A stretch of DNA of 55,043 nucleotides from a virus. The stretch spans positions 1 to 55,043 of IMG/VR virus record IMGVR_UViG_3300042479_000786. One strand, given 5' to 3'. The position numbers and the translations under genes were made by a program. This document shows positions 1-6,264 of the stretch, piece after piece. The notes beneath the pieces are model-generated. The model searched no databases and was not told the DNA's origin. It saw only the letters and a list, made by a program, of their open reading frames with translations. Each line of letters opens with the position of its first letter. Positions within the stretch are counted from its first letter, which is position 1.

Positions 1-122
1 ATCTCGATGTATTCCTTTGCTGTGGTATCGTACCAGACAAAGACGATTGATACACCGAACTCCGCTTCTTCATCGGAGGCGTACCTGCCCCCGATGAATA
101 TAAACAGCTCCTCGTCGGACAT
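1..122 (-). CDS. Hypothetical protein, cut by window edge
   Basis: The first 40 or so codons of a leftward gene are visible; its 3' end lies beyond the window. It starts with MSDEELFIFIGG, and the ATG (122-120) sits one base after the TAA stop of the upstream gene, so it belongs to the same leftward operon. The visible part is acidic with an aromatic beta-like stretch (VSIVFVWYD). No family is recognised. Confidence 0.6.
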   Translation of the reverse strand, partial: MSDEELFIFIGGRYASDEEAEFGVSIVFVWYDTTAKEYIE

Positions 123-123
123 A

Positions 124-693
124 TTATTTGCTTCTAAGCATTTGCTTTAAACGCAGATTGTGTATGGCAATTTGAGAAGCATGCTCGATTATCGATTCTC
201 CTACACTCAAGCAGTTTGAAATCTGAAGCACCGCTTCCATTGGATCTTCTATCTGGGATATGATAAACGACCCGAGCAACACCGGCTTGAATGCGATGTC
301 TGGAGGTAGGTTGAATGTGGATGACATCGCGGACAATGATTCCTTTATAGAGGAATCAAATTCTTTCAGATCATCAATGTCAGTGATATTATGCTTAGCC
401 ATCGTGTCGGTCAAGCTGGCTTCGATCAGCTCAGAGAAGGCCAGAGCCACGCTAGCACAGATGCTACTCAGTTTTTCTGAAGACTCATCCATCATCTCAT
501 CCGGAGTGTTCTCGAAAGATCGTGCAGCAGTTGCCTCTTCTTCATTGGTGGCCATCGTCAGCCCTATGGACGGGCTCACGCTTTTCTTGATCAGGATCAG
601 GAGCGTCTCCTTTTCCTGTGCGGTCATTTTGTTTGAGCCATTGGTGATAGAATCGCAATGTGCTCGTAGCTGGGTGATCATTTTGTTTTCCAT
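124..693 (-). CDS. Hypothetical protein, 189 aa
   Basis: A soluble, mostly helical acidic protein of 189 residues that I do not recognise. It starts MENKMITQLRAHC and has a basic C-terminus ending LKQMLRSK. No signal peptide or membrane segment is seen. It follows the 129-residue gene by 26 bases and abuts the next leftward gene with one base between, which supports co-transcription. The plus-strand reading frame over the same bases is a shadow. Function unknown. Confidence 0.65.
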   Translation of the reverse strand: MENKMITQLRAHCDSITNGSNKMTAQEKETLLILIKKSVSPSIGLTMATNEEEATAARSFENTPDEMMDESSEKLSSICASVALAFSELIEASLTDTMAKHNITDIDDLKEFDSSIKESLSAMSSTFNLPPDIAFKPVLLGSFIISQIEDPMEAVLQISNCLSVGESIIEHASQIAIHNLRLKQMLRSK

Positions 694-719
694 GTTTGTT
701 GTTTGTTATTGGTTATTGG

Positions 720-1109
720 TTAGTATTCAGAAGGTAAGAGGATCACATTCTCGCAGATCCACAGGCAGATGCCAGCAGCTGGGAAGTCAGTGTATTCAAT
801 GAACTTGGTGTGCAGGATATTGTTATTGCCATCGGTGAATACGATGTATGCGGATCTATCCGGTTCGACGCTTAGCTCACAGGTAACGAACGGCTCCTGA
901 GCGATGGCTGGGATCATGAACTTAGCTACCGCCATCTCATATCCTAGCCAGCGGCATCTGAATTCTTTCATGATGCTCTTGATTCCGCTCGTATAGACGA
1001 TACCTATCATGGTCTCATCTTTATGAAGCTCCGCTGTGCCGATTGCTTCCAGAGCCTGTTCGGGATTCATATCCGGATCGAAGCGTTTAGTTGGTTGGCT
1101 CTTTTTCAT
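720..1109 (-). CDS. Hypothetical protein, 129 aa
   Basis: A 129-residue protein starting MKKSQPTKRFDPD. The first 20 residues are charged and probably disordered; the rest looks like an alpha/beta fold with hydrophobic strands (YIVFTDGN, ICLWICENVILL). It overlaps the 3' end of the upstream gene by 23 bases, typical of the compact leftward cluster. No family recognised. Confidence 0.6.
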   Translation of the reverse strand: MKKSQPTKRFDPDMNPEQALEAIGTAELHKDETMIGIVYTSGIKSIMKEFRCRWLGYEMAVAKFMIPAIAQEPFVTCELSVEPDRSAYIVFTDGNNNILHTKFIEYTDFPAAGICLWICENVILLPSEY

Positions 1110-1383
1110 TGGATGGTTTGTTTATGATGAACGAATGATACTCAAGCACCAGATCGCCGTACCCGATCCCTACTGCGATCACTAAGGTGACGAACGGCGG
1201 CTCTAGGTTAGAGAAGATGTGAGAGAATTCCTCAACCACTTCTTTGTTGTCTGACTTGAAGTATGCCTTGATTACCTCTAGCGTCCTGAGCCCCATGCCG
1301 CGAAGATCTAATTGTCCATCGGCATTGAAGTTAAGGATCAGCTTATGTCCTGGGGATACCCGATTTGCTACGTACTCTCTCAT
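1087..1383 (-). CDS. Hypothetical protein, 98 aa
   Basis: A 98-residue protein that overlaps both neighbours: its start shares the ATGA of the preceding stop (1380-1383) and its end runs 23 bases into the following gene. One hydrophobic stretch (FVTLVIAVGIGYGDLVL, about residues 64-80) could be a membrane segment or a buried strand pair. Translational coupling to the 124-residue protein upstream is likely. No family recognised. Confidence 0.6.
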   Translation of the reverse strand: MREYVANRVSPGHKLILNFNADGQLDLRGMGLRTLEVIKAYFKSDNKEVVEEFSHIFSNLEPPFVTLVIAVGIGYGDLVLEYHSFIINKPSNEKEPTN

Positions 1384-1754
1384 CCGAATACCACCTTTCC
1401 CATGACAGACATCTGGAAGATAGCGTCTGCATCTGATGCATCATATGACCCATCTAGGATCGCATCGATATACCCAGAGTCTCCATTTAGCGCGGATTCG
1501 ATAGATGATCCGCTGCACTGCCCTAGCAGTTCGCAGTCGTTCTCTACATCATATACGCTCAACTTGAATTCTGGATCAGTGAATAAGGCCTGTGCAATCA
1601 ATTTAGAATCGACCGACTCTGAATTAAAATACTTGCTCAGCTCGCCCTCATCTAGGACGTACCAATGATTCGAAGCGCCCTCTAAGGACGTAACCACGAT
1701 CGACTCGAAGACTTCTAGTGACAGGTTATCTTGGATGGATTTTCTCTTGCTCAT
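1380..1754 (-). CDS. Hypothetical protein, 124 aa
   Basis: The ATG at 1754 (MSKRKSIQDN) is chosen rather than an in-frame ATG 63 bases upstream, because a TATATTTG promoter box lies at 1783-1776 and would put the transcript start between the two. The acidic 124-residue product has no recognisable domain. It is the first gene after this promoter and is coupled to the next gene by an ATGA overlap. Confidence 0.65.
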   Translation of the reverse strand: MSKRKSIQDNLSLEVFESIVVTSLEGASNHWYVLDEGELSKYFNSESVDSKLIAQALFTDPEFKLSVYDVENDCELLGQCSGSSIESALNGDSGYIDAILDGSYDASDADAIFQMSVMGKVVFG

Positions 1755-1775
1755 GTTCTTTGTTTTGATTTTTGA

Positions 1776-1804
1776 CAAATATAAATAAATCACGCATATG
1801 CCAA
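1776..1804 (-). promoter_or_regulatory. Bacteroidota-type promoter (leftward)
   Basis: On the minus strand TATATTTG occupies 1783-1776 and matches the TAnnTTTG box of the Bacteroidota primary sigma factor. A TTGG lies 18 nt upstream (near 1804-1801). The start codon of the 124-residue gene is about 20 nt downstream. The match is good, but there is only one minus-strand example of this quality, so activity is an inference. Confidence 0.5.
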
Positions 1805-1872
1805 TGTGAATAGGCAAAGAAAAATATGCATGAGTGCGATCCTAAGACATCAGCCGCAATGACCTGAACCAA

Positions 1873-2238
1873 TTAAAACAACCACAATTCAACGCCGTCC
1901 TTATCGATTACGATCCTGCCGGAATACTTCTTGAAGATCGTATCGACAGCTCGTGTTAAGGCGTTCTCTTGGTCATATGACTTGAGTTCGATCTCTAGCT
2001 GCCGGCTGATGGCAGAGCAGATGGTTGTACTCATCTTGGTTCCCTCTTCGATGAGCCCTAGGGCATGCGCGGCCTGTCCATAATCCCATCTACCCGTAAC
2101 GGATATATGAAGATCCGGAAGGAAATGCTTAAGCCCATCTATAATCGGTCCGGATTGAATCCCGTTGGCATTCATCCGTACGATGGCCTGTTTGATCACG
2201 GCCATGTTCTGCTCGAATTCTTTTTCTTGCTTGTTCAT
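1873..2238 (-). CDS. Hypothetical protein, 121 aa
   Basis: A 121-residue protein (MNKQEKEFEQNMAV...) with a helical N-terminal half and a C-terminal beta stretch (RIVIDKDGVELWLF). No motif is recognised. The start lies two bases after the stop of the 88-residue gene upstream. Downstream, 118 bases separate it from the next start codon; that gap holds the leftward promoter at 1776-1804. Confidence 0.6.
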   Translation of the reverse strand: MNKQEKEFEQNMAVIKQAIVRMNANGIQSGPIIDGLKHFLPDLHISVTGRWDYGQAAHALGLIEEGTKMSTTICSAISRQLEIELKSYDQENALTRAVDTIFKKYSGRIVIDKDGVELWLF

Positions 2239-2240
2239 GG

Positions 2241-2507
2241 TTACTTTAGTTCTGAGTTAATGAAAGATTCAATCTCATCTCGGAAGTCCAGATCCTCACC
2301 CCATACCGTATCGGCATGCAGGGTCTGGAATTCATCCGTCATGTCCTTGGCCAGCTCGTACATCCCTCCATGCCCTTGAAGAGCGTGGATTAGCTGAATG
2401 GTGCCACATGGCTCATCTTTGTTTAGCTCGAGGGCTATGGCGCTTACAATCTCGAAGTGAGTCTCGTGCCAGCAATCGAATTCTATTGGCAAATGTTTAC
2501 TGCTCAT
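2241..2507 (-). CDS. Hypothetical protein, 88 aa
   Basis: A small acidic protein (MSSKHLPIEFDCWHETHFEI...) of 88 residues, about 20 percent Asp/Glu, with several His residues in the first half (KHLP, CWHETHF, IHALQGHGG). It lies just downstream of a tRNA gene and two bases before the next gene. No family recognised; a small acidic inhibitor-type role is possible but unsupported. Confidence 0.6.
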   Translation of the reverse strand: MSSKHLPIEFDCWHETHFEIVSAIALELNKDEPCGTIQLIHALQGHGGMYELAKDMTDEFQTLHADTVWGEDLDFRDEIESFINSELK

Positions 2508-2535
2508 GATGATTAGTTTTAGTTGGTTTATATTG

Positions 2536-2613
2536 TGACAGGGGCGGGAGTCGAACCCGCACGCTTCCTAGCTTTTGTAGGCATCGGAACTGCTACCATT
2601 ACACCACCCTGTC
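2536..2613 (-). tRNA. tRNA gene with abnormal anticodon arm
   Basis: The minus strand folds as a tRNA: a perfect 7-bp acceptor stem (GACAGGG at 2613-2607 with CCCTGTC at 2543-2537), a consensus D arm (GTGTAATGGTAGCA), a T arm of GCGGG-TTCGACT-CCCGC and discriminator A. No CCA is encoded. The anticodon arm does not fit 5 bp plus a 7-nt loop. Either TTCC/GGAA closes a 17-nt loop, or CCTA/TAGG closes a 7-nt loop that lacks the invariant U33. Relative to a normal tRNA the arm is about 5-6 nt too long. I therefore give no amino-acid identity. It sits between two leftward genes and is presumably cut from the operon transcript. Confidence 0.7.
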
Positions 2614-2620
2614 TACCTGA

Positions 2621-2833
2621 TCAATCCTCCCACATCGAATCGTAGTAGGTTTCATTCATCCGTCTGAGCTCATCCTTTGTCAGGACAATAAGATCAGATC
2701 CGATCTGGTGCTGCACGCTTTTGATAAACTCTTTCTGCAGTTCGACCTCCGTATAGCTGATCTCCAATATCGGATCATCTTTCCAAGATTCGAATGCGTT
2801 CTTTATCTCGGCCATTAGCTTGTCGTATCTCAT
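2621..2833 (-). CDS. Hypothetical protein, 70 aa
   Basis: A 70-residue helical protein (MRYDKLMAEIKNAFESW... ending MWED). It lies 4 bases after the 301-residue gene and 7 bases before the tRNA 5' end, so transcription reads from this gene into the tRNA. No family recognised. Confidence 0.6.
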   Translation of the reverse strand: MRYDKLMAEIKNAFESWKDDPILEISYTEVELQKEFIKSVQHQIGSDLIVLTKDELRRMNETYYDSMWED

Positions 2834-2837
2834 AGGA

Positions 2838-3743
2838 TCACCAATTATTTAGTTTTGCGAATCTTTGTATTTCTTTCTGGGGGATGGTATGGCATCCGAT
2901 GATCAGGCTGCCCTCCCTCATACAGGAAGCCTTGTAGTTCCCTACATGATGATCTGCGATGTCCAGACCGGCTTTGATCAAACCGTAGAGCCGTTTAGCA
3001 TGCTCGTATGGAACCTTAGCCCCGAGCGTTGTCTCCACAACGTCATCCACCTTACGAAGCATCAGGGGTGTGAGGTCAGAATTCAACCTCCAATAGTTGT
3101 TATCACCCTTGAGCCATTTCTTTAGCTCGGCCTTGTTCTTCAACTTACGCTCAGCACTGACGGCCGCCTTAATCTTGGCAACCCTAGCCTCACGCTCTTC
3201 TGCAGCCGCCTCCAGATCGAATCCCTCTAGGTCTAGCGCGTAGCTCCAGAGATCAGCAGCACGCTGGAATGATTCATCCGAGCTAGCCTTCATCATAGCA
3301 ATCTCAGCATCTAGTGTTGTGTCGAATGCCTCGCAGTACTTGGTAGCATTGGAGACCATTATCTGGATCTCATACGCGGCGCCATCCTTGGTTATCTGAC
3401 GGGTTCTTTTGTTCTTCAGTATATTCATTTGGCCGGTGATCCGGTGCTGCTCGTAGGATAGATTCTCGATAAGCCCCCATGATGGATTATAGCAGGAGAT
3501 CACGTCCATATGGCTGATCGCCTTCCTGACATGGCTCAGGTGCTTTGTTGTTGTGTTCGAATAGGTGCGGTATGTTAATAGCACAGCGCCGCTGCCGATC
3601 AGTTTTGCCATCGGGAAGTGACTCCCGTAGGAGTAGATGGTCTTGCCTTGGAAGTACATGGACTCACCCTGTGTGCGTCCTGATGGTTGGCTCTGGTGTG
3701 CCCAGATATGCGGTAGCTCGGATGGATTGAATACTGTCTTCAT
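2838..3743 (-). CDS. Conserved phage protein (HIWAHQ... YSYGSHFP type)
   Basis: The 301-residue product has an N-terminal domain (about 1-95) of a kind seen in many phages: HIWAHQ, SMYFQGKTIYSYGSHFP, then YRTYSNTTTKHLSHVRKAI. Members usually follow this order with conserved His, Tyr and Ser/Thr residues and have no known biochemical function. A basic helical region rich in Ala, Glu and Lys (about 160-215) follows, then a C-terminal helical part. It is the largest gene of the leftward cluster. The family resemblance is from memory of the motif pattern; the role is unknown. Confidence 0.65.
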   Translation of the reverse strand: MKTVFNPSELPHIWAHQSQPSGRTQGESMYFQGKTIYSYGSHFPMAKLIGSGAVLLTYRTYSNTTTKHLSHVRKAISHMDVISCYNPSWGLIENLSYEQHRITGQMNILKNKRTRQITKDGAAYEIQIMVSNATKYCEAFDTTLDAEIAMMKASSDESFQRAADLWSYALDLEGFDLEAAAEEREARVAKIKAAVSAERKLKNKAELKKWLKGDNNYWRLNSDLTPLMLRKVDDVVETTLGAKVPYEHAKRLYGLIKAGLDIADHHVGNYKASCMREGSLIIGCHTIPQKEIQRFAKLNNW

Positions 3744-3763
3744 TGCTCGTGTAGTTTAAAGGG

Positions 3764-3979
3764 TTATGGATTGATGATACCGGCCTCGATCAGCCGCTGT
3801 GCCTCGCGTCCGAACCAACCCTGTAGCTGGTAGGCAAGACGGGTGTCGTGCAGGTATTGCCACGCCTGCACTCGCTGATCATATGTGGCATCATCGCCCT
3901 CACAGAAGCCCTCAGCGATCGCCGTGGCCAGATATGGGGTCATGATCAATTCTTCTGGTGATGTGGTCGTGTCGGTCAT
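3764..3979 (-). CDS. Small conserved phage protein, 71 aa
   Basis: The ATG at 3979 (MTDTTTSPEEL) is chosen because it overlaps the upstream stop as ATGA; an earlier in-frame ATG would bury 70 bases in the previous gene. The C-terminal half (AWQYLHDTRLAYQLQGWFG, then REAQRLIEAGII) matches a small family common in phages and plasmids, which I recall as DUF7417-like without being able to verify it. These proteins are helical and uncharacterised. Confidence 0.65.
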   Translation of the reverse strand: MTDTTTSPEELIMTPYLATAIAEGFCEGDDATYDQRVQAWQYLHDTRLAYQLQGWFGREAQRLIEAGIINP

Positions 3980-4236
3980 TGGATGAGTTGTGTTGTCTGG
4001 ATGATAATGGAGTCGAAGAGTATATTGTTGGCATCTTCGCTGTCCCATAGATTGAATCTATACGACCGGCCTGTGACATATTCGACATCATAAACCATGA
4101 CGCCCCTGTCGTAGTTAAAGAAGTCGCAGAGCGATTCCACTATCTTGTCTGTTGTCGGATCAGCGATAGCCGCGATCACTGCCTTCGGATCCTGATATAT
4201 CAGGACAACGTGGCCTGCTGGGATGTTGATATTCAT
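3976..4236 (-). CDS. Hypothetical protein, 86 aa
   Basis: An 86-residue protein beginning MNINIPAGHVVLIYQ, with alternating hydrophobic strands in its second half (GVMVYDVEYVTGRSYRFNLW), suggesting a small beta-rich fold. It is coupled by ATGA overlaps to the lipoprotein gene upstream and to the 71-residue gene downstream. No family recognised. Confidence 0.6.
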   Translation of the reverse strand: MNINIPAGHVVLIYQDPKAVIAAIADPTTDKIVESLCDFFNYDRGVMVYDVEYVTGRSYRFNLWDSEDANNILFDSIIIQTTQLIQ

Positions 4237-4349
4237 TTTCTTACAGAATAAGAGCCCTCGAAATGACAGGCGGTTGTGTTATACTTTTTACTGCTGACAC
4301 ATGAGGTCAGTAATGTTATTGCTGCTAGGATTGTGATCAGGATCTTCAT
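4233..4349 (-). CDS. Small lipoprotein, 38 aa
   Basis: A 38-residue ORF starting MKILITILAAITLLTSC. The charged start, hydrophobic core and LTSC lipobox form a type II signal peptide with predicted cleavage before Cys17, leaving a 22-residue lipidated peptide (CVSSKKYN...). Both ends share ATGA overlaps with neighbouring genes, which strongly supports translation. Comparable tiny phage lipoproteins act as superinfection-exclusion factors or as outer spanin subunits. No lysis genes are adjacent, so either role is only a possibility. Confidence 0.65.
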   Translation of the reverse strand: MKILITILAAITLLTSCVSSKKYNTTACHFEGSYSVRK

Positions 4350-4519
4350 TTTTTCTCGGATTGGATTGTTTCTTGGTTTATGATATTGCAGCCCATGTCC
4401 TTCCATCCGAAGGACTCCATTTTCTTGAGGTAGTTCTCGAGGTGGGCTGCGTTCTTGAATTCTACTTGCTCATCGATCCATTTGGTCGATGTTTTCTTCA
4501 GCAGGATGGTCGCTCTCAT
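4346..4519 (-). CDS. Hypothetical protein, 57 aa
   Basis: A short basic protein (MRATILLKKTSTKWIDEQ... ending SEKK) of 57 residues. ATGA overlaps at both ends (4516-4519 and 4346-4349) place it in a four-gene coupled chain. No signal or membrane segment. The DUF-like pattern 'strand, charged helix, FGWKDMGC' suggests a small alpha/beta protein, but no family is recognised. Confidence 0.6.
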   Translation of the reverse strand: MRATILLKKTSTKWIDEQVEFKNAAHLENYLKKMESFGWKDMGCNIINQETIQSEKK

Positions 4520-4731
4520 TGTAGCTCAGGTTTGAATTTCGAGAGGTCGAACTGTTCTTTGTCGGCTCCGATTTTCTCCAGCACGATGTCGATCAGAGCT
4601 AGCTCGCTCATCCATGTCTCGGTGATGGTGGTCTGGACGGTAGAGAAGGTGATCCCGTACCGGATGCCCAAGGTAACCTCGGTGTGAATGCCGAACGGCT
4701 GATATACGATTGAAACGATTTTTTTTGTCAT
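4516..4731 (-). CDS. Hypothetical protein, 71 aa
   Basis: A 71-residue protein (MTKKIVSIVYQPFGIHTEV...) with beta-type segments followed by a helical C-terminus. Its start codon and 5' leader lie in a 24-bp sequence repeated exactly at the start of the next gene upstream (5005-5028). It begins an ATGA-coupled chain. No family recognised. Confidence 0.6.
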   Translation of the reverse strand: MTKKIVSIVYQPFGIHTEVTLGIRYGITFSTVQTTITETWMSELALIDIVLEKIGADKEQFDLSKFKPELQ

Positions 4732-4751
4732 GGGGATGGATTGTTTAGGGG
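4728..4751 (-). repeat. 24-bp direct repeat over a start codon, copy 1
   Basis: This segment covers the first bases of the 71-residue gene and about 20 nt of its leader. It is identical over 24 bp to 5005-5028, which covers the same position of the next gene. Read on the minus strand it is CCCTAAACAATCC followed by ATCCCCATGAC. It looks like a duplicated translation-initiation region. Confidence 0.75.
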
Positions 4752-4787
4752 GTGAATATGGGCGGTAGTTATCCGCCCGTGTGTTGG

Positions 4788-5009
4788 TTAGTTGAATTCA
4801 ACTTGCTTTAAGCCTTCGCCGTTAATGAATTCATATCTCGAAAATTCCACTGAATCAATACAAGTGACTGCCCATAAGTCTTCATTTGTTGGGCGGTATT
4901 CGTATTGTTTAGCCAGCTTCATTTCGATAAAATCCGTTGTGACATTGAATTCCGTTGTTATTGATTCAAACAGATAAGAGCCTTCGTAGAAATTAATTGT
5001 CGTCGTCAT
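4788..5009 (-). CDS. Hypothetical protein, 73 aa
   Basis: A 73-residue protein (MTTTINFYEGSYLFESI...) rich in aromatic residues and predicted beta strands. It shares its leader and start-codon context with the 71-residue gene downstream (24-bp repeat), but the two proteins are not obviously similar beyond the first two residues. No family recognised. Confidence 0.6.
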   Translation of the reverse strand: MTTTINFYEGSYLFESITTEFNVTTDFIEMKLAKQYEYRPTNEDLWAVTCIDSVEFSRYEFINGEGLKQVEFN

Positions 5010-5028
5010 GGGGATGGATTGTTTAGGG
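5005..5028 (-). repeat. 24-bp direct repeat over a start codon, copy 2
   Basis: Exact copy of 4728-4751, again spanning the start codon (minus-strand ATG at 5009-5007) and the leader. Retention without a single mismatch suggests recent duplication, or selection on the leader as a translation or regulatory element. Confidence 0.75.
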
Positions 5029-5032
5029 AGGA

Positions 5033-5290
5033 TTAATTAAGGCCGTGGAAAAAGTCATTGCCGATAACTACCGGCTCGTATTCCTTGTGATCAGCTAACA
5101 TGTCATCACAGTCACGAAAGTCAGAATAGAAAGCTAACTGCAGTTCGGGAAAAATGCAGATCACAAAAGTCTCATCACCTTGGATTGGATGCTCGGCCAG
5201 AAGCACTGTTTGACCTAGTGAGTTAACCATGGTGTTGTAGATTGTCGGCTCAGCTGCCGTTAGTCTGGCGAAGTTTAATCGATTGCTCAT
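5033..5290 (-). CDS. Hypothetical protein, 85 aa
   Basis: An 85-residue protein (MSNRLNFARLTAAEPTI...) with a central hydrophobic strand pair (TFVICIFPELQLAFYSDF) and an acidic C-terminal half (FRDCDDMLADHKEYEP). It follows the 103-residue gene by 9 bases. No family recognised. Confidence 0.6.
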   Translation of the reverse strand: MSNRLNFARLTAAEPTIYNTMVNSLGQTVLLAEHPIQGDETFVICIFPELQLAFYSDFRDCDDMLADHKEYEPVVIGNDFFHGLN

Positions 5291-5299
5291 AGTGGATGA

Positions 5300-5611
5300 T
5301 TATTTGGATTGTGAATGTCTTGTTAAGTAAGCTACCTGCTGATCGTTCTTTAGCTTCCTGAGGCTGTCTAGCTCAGGAGTGGTCTCAGGCAGCATGAATT
5401 GGGTTATGTAATATTCGTCACCGGCATAGTAACCGAGCCGATCGATCTGGTTGACAACGATATTCGCATTGTCGGTTGGTGTGTACTGCGCAGCACGTCG
5501 GCTGTCGTTAGCGTAATGATCAGCCCATCGCTTGGCCTCGGCTGCCGATGGGTGGGTTGACAAGGCCTCTGAGGTCGTGTCAGTCTCGATTGTTACTGTG
5601 TAGCTGGTCAT
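5300..5611 (-). CDS. Hypothetical protein, 103 aa
   Basis: A 103-residue protein (MTSYTVTIETDTTSEAL...). The opening beta hairpin followed by a helix with HPSAAEAKRWADHYAND resembles small phage and plasmid proteins of unknown function. It is coupled to the two-helix membrane protein upstream by an ATGA overlap at 5608-5611. Confidence 0.6.
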   Translation of the reverse strand: MTSYTVTIETDTTSEALSTHPSAAEAKRWADHYANDSRRAAQYTPTDNANIVVNQIDRLGYYAGDEYYITQFMLPETTPELDSLRKLKNDQQVAYLTRHSQSK

Positions 5612-5766
5612 GATCTGATATGTTTTACTGCGATGAATAATCCGATTGAATCTGCGATACCTGCAAGGATAATGAATGAATCAGGGCTGCTGGCCGATAG
5701 TGCTATGATCGCTCCGAAGCCGGATGCGATGAAGCAGAATAGAAGGGTGCTGGATGGTGTGTACAT
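5608..5766 (-). CDS. Small two-helix membrane protein, 52 aa
   Basis: A 52-residue ORF whose TGA overlaps the next ATG. It carries two hydrophobic segments: LLFCFIASGFGAIIAL (about 8-23) and FIILAGIADSIGLFIAV (about 31-47), followed by a short basic tail (KHIRS). A hairpin membrane topology is likely. Phage proteins of this size include holin-like and exclusion proteins, but nothing in the context points to lysis. Confidence 0.55.
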   Translation of the reverse strand: MYTPSSTLLFCFIASGFGAIIALSASSPDSFIILAGIADSIGLFIAVKHIRS

Positions 5767-5777
5767 GGTTTCTAGGA

Positions 5778-5963
5778 TCAATAAAAGTTACTCAATAAAA
5801 GTTTTTCCTCGATGTCTGTTTGGATGCGGAACGAATTCTCATCCACATCATCTGGGTCAGACCAACGTTTTTTTGCTTGGCTGATCGCCTCTTCTATACT
5901 AGATGCGTATTCTGAATTCCAGCCGCCACTTTTAAAATTGTAGATGTACTCTTGATTTTTCAT
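5778..5963 (-). CDS. Hypothetical protein, 61 aa
   Basis: A 61-residue protein (MKNQEYIYNFKSGGWNSEY...) with a GGW motif near the start, an AISQAKKRW helix and an acidic C-terminal half. It lies 11 bases before the membrane protein gene and 15 bases after the tRNA-like element. No family recognised. Confidence 0.55.
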   Translation of the reverse strand: MKNQEYIYNFKSGGWNSEYASSIEEAISQAKKRWSDPDDVDENSFRIQTDIEEKLLLSNFY

Positions 5964-5978
5964 GATATGTGTAGTTTA

Positions 5979-6075
5979 GTGCAACGGGCGGAATCGAACC
6001 GCCACCGACATCAGAGCCATGTCTCTAGCGTAGTGCTAGACTGCTCTCTGAGGTTGGCCGCCTTGGGCATTGCAT
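5979..6075 (-). tRNA. tRNA-like element, identity unclear
   Basis: The minus strand carries a textbook T arm (GGCGG-TTCGATT-CCGCC) followed by CGTTGCA (5986-5980). A partner TGCAATG lies at 6075-6069 and gives a 7-bp acceptor stem with one wobble, for a total of 97 nt. Between them CAGAG/CTCTG could form an anticodon stem enclosing a 29-nt loop that itself holds the hairpin TCTAGC-ACTAC-GCTAGA. Alternative shorter folds use GACAT/ATGTC. None gives a canonical 7-nt anticodon loop with U33. It could be a degenerate or interrupted tRNA or a tRNA mimic. A chance T-arm match in a short coding stretch is the main alternative. Confidence 0.4.
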
Positions 6076-6127
6076 CCTTCTTGATCGGTAGCACCGCTTG
6101 CCGTTTCCCTAGCTCCTTATTCCTCAC
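6011..6127 (-). CDS. Possible small ORF, 38 aa (GTG start)
   Basis: A low-confidence reading frame beginning at a GTG that overlaps the upstream TGA (GTGA at 6127-6124). It encodes MRNKELGKRQAVLPIKK... ending LETWL, a basic soluble peptide. The coupling to the frame upstream and the coding-like composition argue for it; the GTG start and overlap with the tRNA-like element argue against. The frame cannot be extended to an upstream ATG. Confidence 0.25.
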   Translation of the reverse strand: MRNKELGKRQAVLPIKKDAMPKAANLREQSSTTLETWL

Positions 6128-6264
6128 TTCGCTCTCAGCAACTCGCTGGTCTTGGCGTTGGTCTTGGTTCTGTCTAGGCCGTGTTCAGGTGTCAACCTGA
6201 GATGGTATGCTGGGTAAACCCTTGACCGCCGATCTAGTTGACTTCTAGATTGTGGGGGACGCAC
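6124..6264 (-). CDS. Possible small ORF, 46 aa (GTG start)
   Basis: A low-confidence frame from GTG at 6264, encoding a basic peptide with RRSRVYPAYHLRLTPEHGLD followed by a Thr/Lys-rich tail ending LLRAK. It may equally be the remnant of a longer gene, since the bases upstream contain several stops. It is listed because the composition is coding-like and it leads directly into the next small frame by a GTGA overlap. Confidence 0.25.
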   Translation of the reverse strand: MRPPQSRSQLDRRSRVYPAYHLRLTPEHGLDRTKTNAKTSELLRAK

